Shown: one piece after another, positions 43,720 to 51,539 of the stretch
Position numbering within the stretch: the first letter of the stretch is position 1
Layout: every line of letters begins with the position of its first letter
Origin: Nocardia caishijiensis NBRC 108228
Lineage (GTDB): Bacteria; Actinomycetota; Actinomycetes; Mycobacteriales; Mycobacteriaceae
Assembly: GCF_001612825.1 (NCBI RefSeq)
Contig: NZ_BDBE01000008.1
Location: 1 to 60,344 of the forward strand
Reading direction: 5' to 3'
DNA length: 60,344 nt
Made by a program: the position numbers and the translations under genes
The notes under the pieces: model-generated
The model's input: only the letters and a program-made list of their open reading frames with translations
Database searches by the model: none
Told to the model about the DNA's origin: nothing

Positions 43720-44715
43720 ATGTCGAGCGGTCCGGCGAATGTTTCACGGGAAACAACGTCGCGGGTCCCGGGGATGCTGGACTCCAGCAACTTCGACGCG
43801 GAGACGTTCGGGAATACTCCTTTCGGGCACATCTCCCCCGCCGAGACCCCGATCGCGGCGGAAGCGCAACGCGCCAGCCAGATTCTGCATCCAGGAAAGG
43901 TCACTGTGCCGAAACCCCGCGAGCAACGGATCATCACCATCGCCAACCAGAAGGGTGGCGTCGGCAAGACGACCACGACGGTCAATCTCGCCGCCGCCCT
44001 GGCGCATCAGGGGATGACCGTCCTCGTCGTCGATCTAGACCCGCAGGGCAATGCGAGTACCGCGCTGGGCGTCGCCCACCACTCCGGGGTGCCGTCGAGC
44101 TACGAGCTGTTGATCGGCGAGGTGTCGGTGACCGACGCCATCCAGCAGAGCCCGCACAGCGAACGTCTGTTGTGTGTTCCCGCCACGATCGACCTTGCCG
44201 GTGCGGAGATCGAGTTGGTCTCGATGGTCGCCCGCGAAGGCCGGTTGAAGACCGCGATCCGCGATGCCGCCGTCGCCGGATACGACATCGACTACGTGCT
44301 GATCGACTGCCCGCCCTCGCTCGGACTGCTCACCGTGAACGCGCTCGTCGCGGCGAAGGAGGTGCTGATCCCGATCCAGTGCGAGTACTACGCGTTGGAG
44401 GGCGTCGGCCAGCTGCTGCGCAATATCGGGCTGGTGCAGTCGCACCTGAACCCCGAACTGCACGTGTCGACGGTTCTGCTCACCATGTACGACGGCCGCA
44501 CCAAGCTGGCCGACCAGGTGGCCGAGGAGGTGCGCAATCACTTCGGCGATGTGGTGCTCAAGTCGATGATCCCGCGCAGCGTGAAGGTCTCGGAGGCGCC
44601 GGGCTACGGGATGACCGTGCTCGATTATGATCCAGGCTCCCGTGGCGCGATGAGCTACATGGACGCCGGGCGCGAGCTCGCCGGGCGCGCCCAGGTTGTT
44701 CAGGGCGCGTCCTAG
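43720..44715 (+). CDS. parA: ParA chromosome-partitioning ATPase
   Basis: 331 residues. A 65-residue N-terminal extension precedes the deviant Walker A KGGVGKTTTTVN (Lys79 and Lys83), Walker A' DLDPQGNAS and Walker B DYVLIDCPPSLG. It moves ParB-parS complexes after replication. ATG 43720 has AGGAG 6 bp upstream. A parS-like site lies inside the gene's first codons (encoding NVSRET). parB follows after 37 bp. Confidence 0.97.
   Translation: MSSGPANVSRETTSRVPGMLDSSNFDAETFGNTPFGHISPAETPIAAEAQRASQILHPGKVTVPKPREQRIITIANQKGGVGKTTTTVNLAAALAHQGMTVLVVDLDPQGNASTALGVAHHSGVPSSYELLIGEVSVTDAIQQSPHSERLLCVPATIDLAGAEIELVSMVAREGRLKTAIRDAAVAGYDIDYVLIDCPPSLGLLTVNALVAAKEVLIPIQCEYYALEGVGQLLRNIGLVQSHLNPELHVSTVLLTMYDGRTKLADQVAEEVRNHFGDVVLKSMIPRSVKVSEAPGYGMTVLDYDPGSRGAMSYMDAGRELAGRAQVVQGAS
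43740..43755. promoter_or_regulatory. parS-like site within parA
   Basis: TGTTTCACGGGAAACA agrees with the parS consensus at 15 of 16 positions. It overlaps codons 7-12 of parA. Confidence 0.85.
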
Positions 44716-44752
44716 TGGTGGTGTGTTGGAACGAGGAAGGGATCGGTAGCCG

Positions 44753-45781
44753 ATGAGTCAGGCGAAGAAGGGCGGTCTCGGTCGCGGGTTGGCCGCGTTG
44801 ATCCCGACGGGGCCCGCCGTGGCGCCGGGGCTCAGCAGTTCCGCGGCGAGCGTGATCGGCATCAACCCGATCGGCCCGCAACCGGCCGAGGCGTTCCTGC
44901 ATCGCGTTCCCGATGCCGAACCCGAGGAGCCGAAGGAGGAGCTGGTCTCCCCCGGCGACGCGGTGTACCGCGAGATCCCCGCGGATCAGATCGAACCGAA
45001 CCCGAAGCAGCCGCGTTCGGTGTTCGAGGAAGAGGCGCTGGCGGAGCTGGTGCACTCGATCCGTGAGTTCGGGTTGATGCAGCCGATCGTGGTGCGTCGG
45101 CTCGAACCGGGCGTCGACAAGTTCCAGTTGGTCATGGGCGAGCGCCGGTGGCGGGCGTGCCAGGAAGCGGGCCTCGCCGCGATCCCGGCGATCATCCGCG
45201 ACACCGCCGACGGTTCGATGCTGCGCGACGCGCTGCTGGAGAACATCCACCGCGTGCAGCTGAACCCGCTCGAAGAGGCGGCGGCGTATCAGCAGTTGCT
45301 CGAAGAGTTCGATGTCACCCACGAGGAACTGGCCTCGCGTATCGGCCGCTCGCGTCCGGTCGTGACGAATATGATCCGGCTGCTGAAACTGCCGATTCCC
45401 GTGCAACGCCGCGTGGCCGCCGGTGTGCTCTCGGCAGGACATGCTCGGGCGCTGCTCGGGCTGGACGCGGGCGCCGAGGCGCAGGAGGCGCTGGCGGAAC
45501 GGATTGTCGCCGAGGGTTTGTCGGTGCGCTCCACCGAAGAAGCGGTGACGCTGGCCAACCGCAATCCGTCGGAGGTCGCTCCCCCGGCGCCCAAGCGCAA
45601 GCCGATTCACATGCCGGGTCTTCAAGAAGTGGCCGAGCGCCTGTCGGGTTCCTACGACACCCGCGTGACGGTGAGTCTCGGCAAGCGCAAGGGCAAGATC
45701 GTTGTCGAATTCGGTTCCGTCGAAGATCTCGAGCGCATTGTGGCGCTGATGGAGCAAGCCAGCCCTGAAACGTCACTGTGA
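44753..45781 (+). CDS. parB: ParB chromosome-partitioning CTPase/DNA-binding protein
   Basis: 342 residues. The N-terminal [14 protein letters not shown] motif binds ParA. The CTPase/ParB box includes [14 protein letters not shown] and [13 protein letters not shown]. The helix-turn-helix region is [22 protein letters not shown], and a C-terminal dimerisation domain begins near 285. It loads at the parS sites listed here and spreads. Spacing to parA is 37 bp. Confidence 0.97.
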   Translation: MSQAKKGGLGRGLAALIPTGPAVAPGLSSSAASVIGINPIGPQPAEAFLHRVPDAEPEEPKEELVSPGDAVYREIPADQIEPNPKQPRSVFEEEALAELVHSIREFGLMQPIVVRRLEPGVDKFQLVMGERRWRACQEAGLAAIPAIIRDTADGSMLRDALLENIHRVQLNPLEEAAAYQQLLEEFDVTHEELASRIGRSRPVVTNMIRLLKLPIPVQRRVAAGVLSAGHARALLGLDAGAEAQEALAERIVAEGLSVRSTEEAVTLANRNPSEVAPPAPKRKPIHMPGLQEVAERLSGSYDTRVTVSLGKRKGKIVVEFGSVEDLERIVALMEQASPETSL

Positions 45782-45846
45782 CAGGGACTTCCCAGTCTTT
45801 CTACATCTCGGAAAGAAGGCGGCATTACTGTGGATAGTGATGTGGC

Positions 45847-46614
45847 GTGAGCGTGGACGAATCGGATAGCTGGAGGCTGAACAGAGCAGTGTCGACCAGC
45901 GTCACGGCATTGACCCTCGACGGGCTGGAACGTCTTCCGGCGCATACCCGGCGGTGTGTTTTCTGGGAGCTCGATCCGGCCGTGGCCGCCGACTCCCAGG
46001 CCTTCAGCGACCCAGTCTTCGAGAAGGAGGCATGGCTGTCGACCGTCATGCTCGAATGGGGATCGTGCGGGCAGGTGGCGCAGGTCGACAACAATATCGC
46101 CGGTTGCGCGCTGTACTCGCCACCGAGTTCGGTGCCGCGCTCGGCGCTGTTTCCCACCTCCCCGGTGAGCCCGGATGCCATCCTGCTGACCACGCTGCAG
46201 GCCGAATTCCCCTATGACGAGTCCGATGTGGCCCACCGGCTGGTCCAGGCGGTGGTGGCCGATCTGGTGCGTCGTGGTGTGCGGGCGCTCGAGGCGTTCG
46301 GTATCCGCAACGGCCCACCGTCCAGCTCGGTGGCCGATCGCGGACTGGGTTCGTCGATGCGGCTCATGGAACGGATCGCCGCTCCCCTGCGCGACCCGGC
46401 CTCGGCCACCCAGTGCACTCCGGAAACCTGCATGATCGACGCGGATTTCCTCGAGGACGTCGGCTTCGAAGTGGTGGCGCAGCATCACCGCTTCCCGCGC
46501 CTGCGCCTCGAACTCGACTCCGACCACGGCTGGAAGGAAGACGTCGAGCGCGCTCTCGACCAACTCCTCGCAGCAGCCGAGATGGCGCCGCCCGCCCGCA
46601 TCGGCGTGCGCTGA
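45847..46614 (+). CDS. GNAT-like N-acetyltransferase
   Basis: 255 residues. The fold is suggested by VFWELDPAVA, a central beta region with LLTTLQAEFPYDESDVAHRLVQAVVADLVRRGVRALEAFG, and FLEDVGFEVVAQHHRFPRLRLEL near the C-terminus. Its position after parB matches the mycobacterial gene Rv3916c. The substrate is unknown. GTG 45847 is used; GTG 45889 is an alternative. It converges with cwlM across a terminator. Confidence 0.75.
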   Translation: MSVDESDSWRLNRAVSTSVTALTLDGLERLPAHTRRCVFWELDPAVAADSQAFSDPVFEKEAWLSTVMLEWGSCGQVAQVDNNIAGCALYSPPSSVPRSALFPTSPVSPDAILLTTLQAEFPYDESDVAHRLVQAVVADLVRRGVRALEAFGIRNGPPSSSVADRGLGSSMRLMERIAAPLRDPASATQCTPETCMIDADFLEDVGFEVVAQHHRFPRLRLELDSDHGWKEDVERALDQLLAAAEMAPPARIGVR

Positions 46615-46625
46615 CCGGCACAACG

Positions 46626-46655
46626 AAAGCGGCCCCGCCTGTGCGGGGCCGCTTT
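46626..46655. terminator. bidirectional terminator between GNAT gene and cwlM
   Basis: AAAGCGGCCCCGC/GCGGGGCCGCTTT forms a perfect 13-bp stem with a 4-nt loop between convergent genes. Confidence 0.9.
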
Positions 46656-46703
46656 CCTGTGTTTACCGTGACTCGCTCCGTCGGCTCGCCGCCGACGCGA
46701 GCC

Positions 46704-47927
46704 TCACCGCACCTGAGTCCGGCCTGAAACTCCGGGGAGGCGGACGAGCCCGGAGTTCTCGGGCAGTCGGTCCTGAGCCGCCAACTCCTCGGCGAGCAGT
46801 TCGGCGAAGGTGTAGGTGCCGGTGGGCTGGTCGTCCTGGCCGAGCAGGTACAGCCGCTTCACCGAGATGAGGATCGCTTCGGCGATCACGTCCCGCATAC
46901 GCGGATTGGTGAGCACCGAGGCGTCGTATTCGTTGGTGAGGTAACCAAGATCCACCTGCACCGTCGGCATCTTGGTGAGTCGCAGCAGGTCCCAGGTGCG
47001 CTGGTGGGTGCGGCAGTCCTGCAGCGACGTGCGGGCGACCACCTCGCGCTGGATGAACCCGGCGAGCACCTGCCCGATCATCGAGACCGAACCGTGCGAG
47101 TTGCCGAAGTAGAACCCGGCGACACCCTGCGCCGACGGGTTGTCACTCATCGCGCAGCGCAACGAGATCATCAGATCCGCGTCGAAAGCGTTGGAGGTTT
47201 CGGCACGTTCGACATCGGTCGGATTGGCCCCCCACGGTCGTGACAGGAACGTCTCCATGCCGGTGGCGGCCATCCGGCCCTCGAGCCGCGACGCCAGATC
47301 CCACAGGATCTCCGACTCGTACACGTCACCGAACTCCGTCGGCACGGCGAAACCCTTGTCGGGGCCGCCGAAGCCGGGATCGATGACGATGCGCTTGCCG
47401 GTGAGCTGCGGTCCGGCGCGGTGCACCACCTCTTCCTCAGCGATGCGATGCGGGTTGCCACCGGTGACGCGCGCGCCGAGCAGATCCAGCGAGCGCAGCG
47501 TGTCGGGACCGCAGATGCCGTCGGCCGAGAGACCGATCTCGCGCTGGAAAGCGCTGAGCCCCTCGTGGGTGTGCGGGCCGAAGTAGCCGTCGACCCGGTG
47601 CACGTAGAAGCCGAGGTCCTGCAGTTTGCGCTGCAGGGTTGCCACGTCGTCGCCGTACAGCGGGGCGGACAGCTGGTAGATCAGTGTGCGGGCACCCAGG
47701 CGGTAGGAGGCTTCCTTCAACGCGCGATACGTGGCCGGGCCGACAACGCCGTCGACGAGCAGGCCGCGCTGCTGCTGGAACGCGCGGACCGCCGAGTCGA
47801 GCGGGCGGTCGAAGACCACATCGGTGTCCTGCCAATCGTGCTGGCGATGCAGGAAACCGAGGCTTGCGAGGGTGCTCCGAACCTCTGCGACGGCTGGTCC
47901 TGAATCGCCGTGACGAAGTCGGTGCAT
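46704..47927 (-). CDS. cwlM: CwlM, pseudo-amidase regulator of peptidoglycan synthesis
   Basis: 407 residues. Two peptidoglycan-binding domains (about 5-75 and 88-155) precede an amidase_3 fold (about 178-370). Zinc/catalytic positions are degenerate: IDPGFGG has Phe186 for His, ISLRCAM has Arg257 for His, and QVDLGYL has Asp326 for Glu. Only Glu206 remains. There is no signal peptide. In mycobacteria CwlM is a cytoplasmic PknB substrate that activates MurA, which fits these losses. ATG 47927 gives MHRLRHGDSGPAV; the longer frame is rejected. Confidence 0.94.
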   Translation of the reverse strand: MHRLRHGDSGPAVAEVRSTLASLGFLHRQHDWQDTDVVFDRPLDSAVRAFQQQRGLLVDGVVGPATYRALKEASYRLGARTLIYQLSAPLYGDDVATLQRKLQDLGFYVHRVDGYFGPHTHEGLSAFQREIGLSADGICGPDTLRSLDLLGARVTGGNPHRIAEEEVVHRAGPQLTGKRIVIDPGFGGPDKGFAVPTEFGDVYESEILWDLASRLEGRMAATGMETFLSRPWGANPTDVERAETSNAFDADLMISLRCAMSDNPSAQGVAGFYFGNSHGSVSMIGQVLAGFIQREVVARTSLQDCRTHQRTWDLLRLTKMPTVQVDLGYLTNEYDASVLTNPRMRDVIAEAILISVKRLYLLGQDDQPTGTYTFAELLAEELAAQDRLPENSGLVRLPGVSGRTQVR

Positions 47928-48062
47928 GCGTAAGAGCCCTTTCCTTCGGCCGGAGCGTCCGTCGATTGTCTCAGACCCGGGCGGTATTACGGGAATCCCG
48001 GGTCCAGGCATCCTACGGCGCGTCGGCCGGTGGGAGGTGTCTTTGTCGGATCGAGGAGGGTC

Positions 48063-48395
48063 TCAGATCAGCCCGTCGAGCTCGCGCAGCAGCGCCGCCT
48101 TGCCCTTGGCTCCGACGATCTGCTTCACCGGCTTGCCGCCACGGAACAGGATCATGGTCGGCAACGACAGGATCTGGTAGTCGCGGGCCGCGCCGGGATT
48201 GGCCTCGGTGTCGAGCTTGGCGATGGTGAGCTTGTCGGCGTGAGTGCCCGCGATCTCCTCCAGCACGGGGGCGACCATCTTGCAGGGGCCGCACCAATCG
48301 GCCCAGAAGTCGACGAGCACGGGCTTCTCGCTGAGCAGCACGTCGTCGGCGAAGGACTGGTCGGTCACGGTGATGGTGTTGGCACTGTCGGCCAT
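48063..48395 (-). CDS. trxA: thioredoxin
   Basis: 110 residues with active site WCGPC (34-38), VDFWAD before it and the cis-Pro loop SLPTMILF. It reduces disulfides in the cytoplasm. ATG 48395 with GAGGAGA upstream; frames extending further are shadows. It lies 31 bp after trxB and is certainly co-transcribed with it. The mycobacterial counterpart is trxC. Confidence 0.97.
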   Translation of the reverse strand: MADSANTITVTDQSFADDVLLSEKPVLVDFWADWCGPCKMVAPVLEEIAGTHADKLTIAKLDTEANPGAARDYQILSLPTMILFRGGKPVKQIVGAKGKAALLRELDGLI

Positions 48396-48426
48396 GGGTG
48401 TTCTCCTCGCTGGGTGGAACGCGAAA

Positions 48427-49413
48427 TCAGTTGGCGGAGACCGCGGCCGGGCCGTCGGCGTTGTCGAGTGTGTTGGCGGTGATATCGCCCTGCTCGGCGA
48501 GCCAGCGCTCGGCATCGATCGCGGCGCGGCAACCGGTGCCAGCGGCGGTGATCGCCTGGCGGTAGGTGTGGTCGACGAGGTCGCCCGCGGCGAACACGCC
48601 CGCCACATCGGTGGCGGTGCCCGGATCGGTCACCCGCACATAGCCTTCGCCGTCGAGCGCGACCTGGCCCTTGACCAGCTCGCTGCGCGGGTCGTGGCCG
48701 ATCGCGACGAACAGGCCGGTCGCGGCCAGCTCGGATTCCTCGCCGGTGCGGGTGTCGCGCAGGGTCAGGCTGCTGACGCTGTTGTCGCCGTTGACCTTCA
48801 CGACCTCGGCATTGAGCCGGAAAGCGATCTTCTCGTTGGCCTTGGCGCGCTCGAGCATGATGCGCGAGGCACGGAACTCCTCGCGGCGGTGCACGATGGT
48901 GACCGAATTGGCGAACTTGGTGAGGAAGGTCGCTTCCTCCATCGCCGAGTCGCCACCACCGACGACCACGATGTCCTGGCCCTTGAAGAAGAAGCCGTCG
49001 CAGGTGGCGCACGCGCTCACGCCGCGGCCGAGCAGTTCCTGCTCACCGGGGACGTGCAGGTAGCGGGCGGCCGAACCCATGGCGAGGATGACGGCGTAGG
49101 CCTCGAAGGTCTCGTCGCCGACAGTGACCTTCTTCACCGGCCCGGACAGGTCGATCGCGTCGACGTCCTCGGTGCGCAGGTCGGCGCCGAAACGCTTGGC
49201 CTGCTCGCGCATCTGCTCCATCAGGTCGGGGCCCATGATGCCCTCGCGGAAGCCGGGGAAGTTCTCCACCTCGGTGGTGGTCATCAGGGCACCACCGAAC
49301 TGGGTGCCCTCGAAGACCAAGGGCGCCAACTCGGCGCGAGCGGCGTAGACGGCCGCCGTGTACCCGGCGGGTCCTGAGCCGACGATGATCAGGTCGCGAA
49401 CTGGCGTGCTCAT
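48427..49413 (-). CDS. trxB: thioredoxin reductase (NADPH)
   Basis: 328 residues. FAD motif [18 protein letters not shown], redox CATC (Cys135 and Cys138), NADPH motif [16 protein letters not shown], and C-terminal FAD motif [17 protein letters not shown]. It reduces thioredoxin using NADPH. It belongs to sigM-antisigma-trxB-trxA, a conserved oxidative-stress cluster of actinobacteria. ATG 49413 with GGAAGGGC upstream. Confidence 0.97.
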   Translation of the reverse strand: MSTPVRDLIIVGSGPAGYTAAVYAARAELAPLVFEGTQFGGALMTTTEVENFPGFREGIMGPDLMEQMREQAKRFGADLRTEDVDAIDLSGPVKKVTVGDETFEAYAVILAMGSAARYLHVPGEQELLGRGVSACATCDGFFFKGQDIVVVGGGDSAMEEATFLTKFANSVTIVHRREEFRASRIMLERAKANEKIAFRLNAEVVKVNGDNSVSSLTLRDTRTGEESELAATGLFVAIGHDPRSELVKGQVALDGEGYVRVTDPGTATDVAGVFAAGDLVDHTYRQAITAAGTGCRAAIDAERWLAEQGDITANTLDNADGPAAVSAN

Positions 49414-49505
49414 GGTGCCCTTCCGAAAAGCAATGCTGGGACGTGTCGGTCAACAACAGCGTAAACGGTGTTGTTCCCTGTGCTTATTTTGCGGCTGGCG
49501 CCGCG

Positions 49506-49597
49506 GTTCTCGGCGCTGAACCCCGCCTCTTCCCTCCCTCCGGGCACTCCTTCGTCGCACCCTCCGGTCAGTCCAGAGGCGGGGACGCGCCGAGAAC
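49506..49597. repeat. large inverted repeat downstream of anti-sigma gene
   Basis: GTTCTCGGCG...CCCCGCCTCT (49506-49530) is matched in inverted orientation by AGAGGCGGGG...CGCCGAGAAC (49575-49597), with a small internal bulge and a loop of about 44 nt. The right arm is part of the first tandem repeat unit. Confidence 0.75.
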
Positions 49598-49731
49598 GGT
49601 GGGGGTTCGTCTTTGAAGGGGCAGGTCAGAGGTGGGGCCCCGCCGAGAACTGGTGGGTTTGCCTTGGAAGGGGCAGGTCAGAGGTGCGGAGCGCGCGAGA
49701 ACAGGTGGTTTTGCTCTTTGAAGGGGCAGGT
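49574..49731. repeat. three tandem 52-53 bp units behind the anti-sigma gene
   Basis: Units start at 49574, 49627 and 49679. Each begins CAGAGG and ends GGAAGGGGCAGGT or TTGAAGGGGCAGGT, with CGAGAAC in the middle. The last unit runs up to the stop codon of the anti-sigma gene (49731-49733). No coding function is seen. Confidence 0.88.
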
Positions 49732-50567
49732 CAGCCGATGTCGCGTAGGGCCAATCGGCTCGGGGCGCCGGTGGTGCAACCGGTGCCGACGACCAGGGCG
49801 GTGATGGTCGGGGTCTGGGGGCCGGTGAGCAGGACGAGGACGGCGTCGTCGCCGCGGAAGGTGATGCTCGACGCACCGAGGACGGCGCGGTCGATGCCGT
49901 TGGCCCGCACGCAGCGGGTGAGGGCGGCTTCGTCGGCGAGAGGGCCGCGAACGTCGCGTTTGCCGAGGGCGCTGAGGGCGGCGGCCGTGGTGATGTCGTC
50001 GCCGGGGGATGCGGGTTCGGTGAGTGGGGCCGCGGTCGGTGTGCCGTCGGTGGTGTCGAGGGACTTGACGACGTAGCCCGCGCCCGCGAGGACGGCGATC
50101 GTGGCCGCGGCGGCTGCCAAGAAACCCATTCGGCGCCGGGACCGGTACTGCGCCAACGAGATCGGCCCGGGCTGCGCCGCGTCGATGGTCGGCACCGACG
50201 TGATTCGGTCGCCCGACTCGAGTTCGGCGTCGGCCGGCACGGAAGTGGTTCGTTCGGTCGGGCCGTCGGCGATGGCTGATACCGGGGCGACTCGTTCGGT
50301 CGGACCCTCGCTCGCGTCCAGTTCGGCGACGAAGCGGAACATGCGGTCGGCCACGTCGTCGGGCATGCGGTGCACGACCACGTCGTCGTCGGCCAGCGTA
50401 CGGAGGTGGGTGTTCACCTCGTCGAGATCGTTCAGATAGCGCAGCGCGTCCGGGTCGGTGCGGACCATGGGCCACAGTTGCTCGCGGAGTTCCGGTGCGA
50501 GATTGTCGGCGTGCAGATCGGCCAGCAGTTCCGACGGGAACGGAGGCTGCGGCACGGATCGAGCCAC
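49731..50567 (-). CDS. rsmA: anti-sigma-M factor
   Basis: 278 residues. A cytoplasmic N-terminal helical region (1-75; LHADNLAPELREQLWPMV) is followed by a Thr/Pro/Glu-rich segment, one TM helix (about 146-166; MGFLAAAAATIAVLAGAGYVV) and an extracytoplasmic domain. This matches the membrane anti-sigma factor next to sigM in mycobacteria (Rv3912). It should sequester SigM until signalled. GTG 50567 with GGGGAGG upstream. Confidence 0.85.
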   Translation of the reverse strand: MARSVPQPPFPSELLADLHADNLAPELREQLWPMVRTDPDALRYLNDLDEVNTHLRTLADDDVVVHRMPDDVADRMFRFVAELDASEGPTERVAPVSAIADGPTERTTSVPADAELESGDRITSVPTIDAAQPGPISLAQYRSRRRMGFLAAAAATIAVLAGAGYVVKSLDTTDGTPTAAPLTEPASPGDDITTAAALSALGKRDVRGPLADEAALTRCVRANGIDRAVLGASSITFRGDDAVLVLLTGPQTPTITALVVGTGCTTGAPSRLALRDIG

Positions 50568-50651
50568 CTCGCACCTCCCCTGTTCTGTCGAGTTTCGGAT
50601 CGCAGCATGTACATCGCTGGTTTGTCCGTCACTGTTAATGACGCATCCGGG

Positions 50652-51284
50652 CTAGCTCCGGTTCCCTGGATCCCGGAAAAATTCCAAACGTTCTTGCAAA
50701 CGTACGCGCGCTCGGGCGCATCTGCTCTTGATCGTGCCTTCCGCCACGCCGAGCGCCACCGCGGTTTCGGCCACACTCCGCCCCTCCATCTCGGTCATCA
50801 CCAGGGCGAGGCGCTGTTCGTCAGGGAGGGTGAACAACGCCTCGCTGACGACGTGGTTCAGCTCGTAGTCGGCGTAGGCGTCGCGTGGTTCGACCGCCTC
50901 GGGCATCGTCTCGGGGGTCACGGAGATGGCGCGGCGGGTCTTGTTGCGCCGGATCCGGTCGAGGCAGGCGTTGACGACGATGGCGTGCAGCCAGCTGCGC
51001 ACCTCGGACTCGGCGCGGAACGTCTCGGCGGTGCGATGGGCGGAGAACAGGGCGTCCTGCAGGCAGTCGGCGGCGTCCTCGCGGCTGTAGGACGTGCGCA
51101 GCGCGGTCTGCCAGAGGTGATCCTTGTGCCTGCGCAGCAGTTCGGCGAAGGCGTGCGGTTCGCCGCGCACGTGGGCGGCGAGGAGTTCCTTGTCGCTGCC
51201 GTTCTCCAGGAACGAGCGATCGCGGAGCGTCGATTGGCGCGTTGTCCCCCCGCGTACCTGCTCGTTGACTTCCGGCGACAACAC
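50652..51284 (-). CDS. sigM: ECF RNA polymerase sigma factor SigM
   Basis: 210 residues. Sigma region 2 (about 30-110): FAELLRRHKDHLWQTALRTSYSREDAADCLQDALF. Region 4 (about 140-200): ALFTLPDEQRLALVMTEMEGRSVAETAVALGVAEGTIKSRCARAR with its helix-turn-helix. It directs transcription of envelope and oxidative-stress genes. It is followed by its anti-sigma factor and trxBA on the same strand. Confidence 0.95.
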   Translation of the reverse strand: MLSPEVNEQVRGGTTRQSTLRDRSFLENGSDKELLAAHVRGEPHAFAELLRRHKDHLWQTALRTSYSREDAADCLQDALFSAHRTAETFRAESEVRSWLHAIVVNACLDRIRRNKTRRAISVTPETMPEAVEPRDAYADYELNHVVSEALFTLPDEQRLALVMTEMEGRSVAETAVALGVAEGTIKSRCARARVRLQERLEFFRDPGNRS

Positions 51285-51539
51285 CTGACCCCTTGGACAG
51301 CGCTCATTACGGCGACTTCACGTCGGCGAACGAGGCCGATCCATCACCTGACTACAATGCGGCGTCCAGGACCGACGTCGACAGATCCTGGGTAGCTCCC
51401 AGCCGAGAGCGCGGGGTGATCATATCGCTGATAACAATTGCGCACCAACCGGACCGCGGTTCGATGAACGGCGATGTTCGAGCGCGAAATAGGCATCCAC
51501 CTGCACAAACAGTGGGTGGGCAGGACTACCGCGCGGAAA

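Noticed and set aside
46704..47927. Active secreted N-acetylmuramoyl-L-alanine amidase
   Set aside because: Three of the four expected metal/catalytic residues are replaced and no signal peptide is present; called CwlM-type pseudo-amidase instead.
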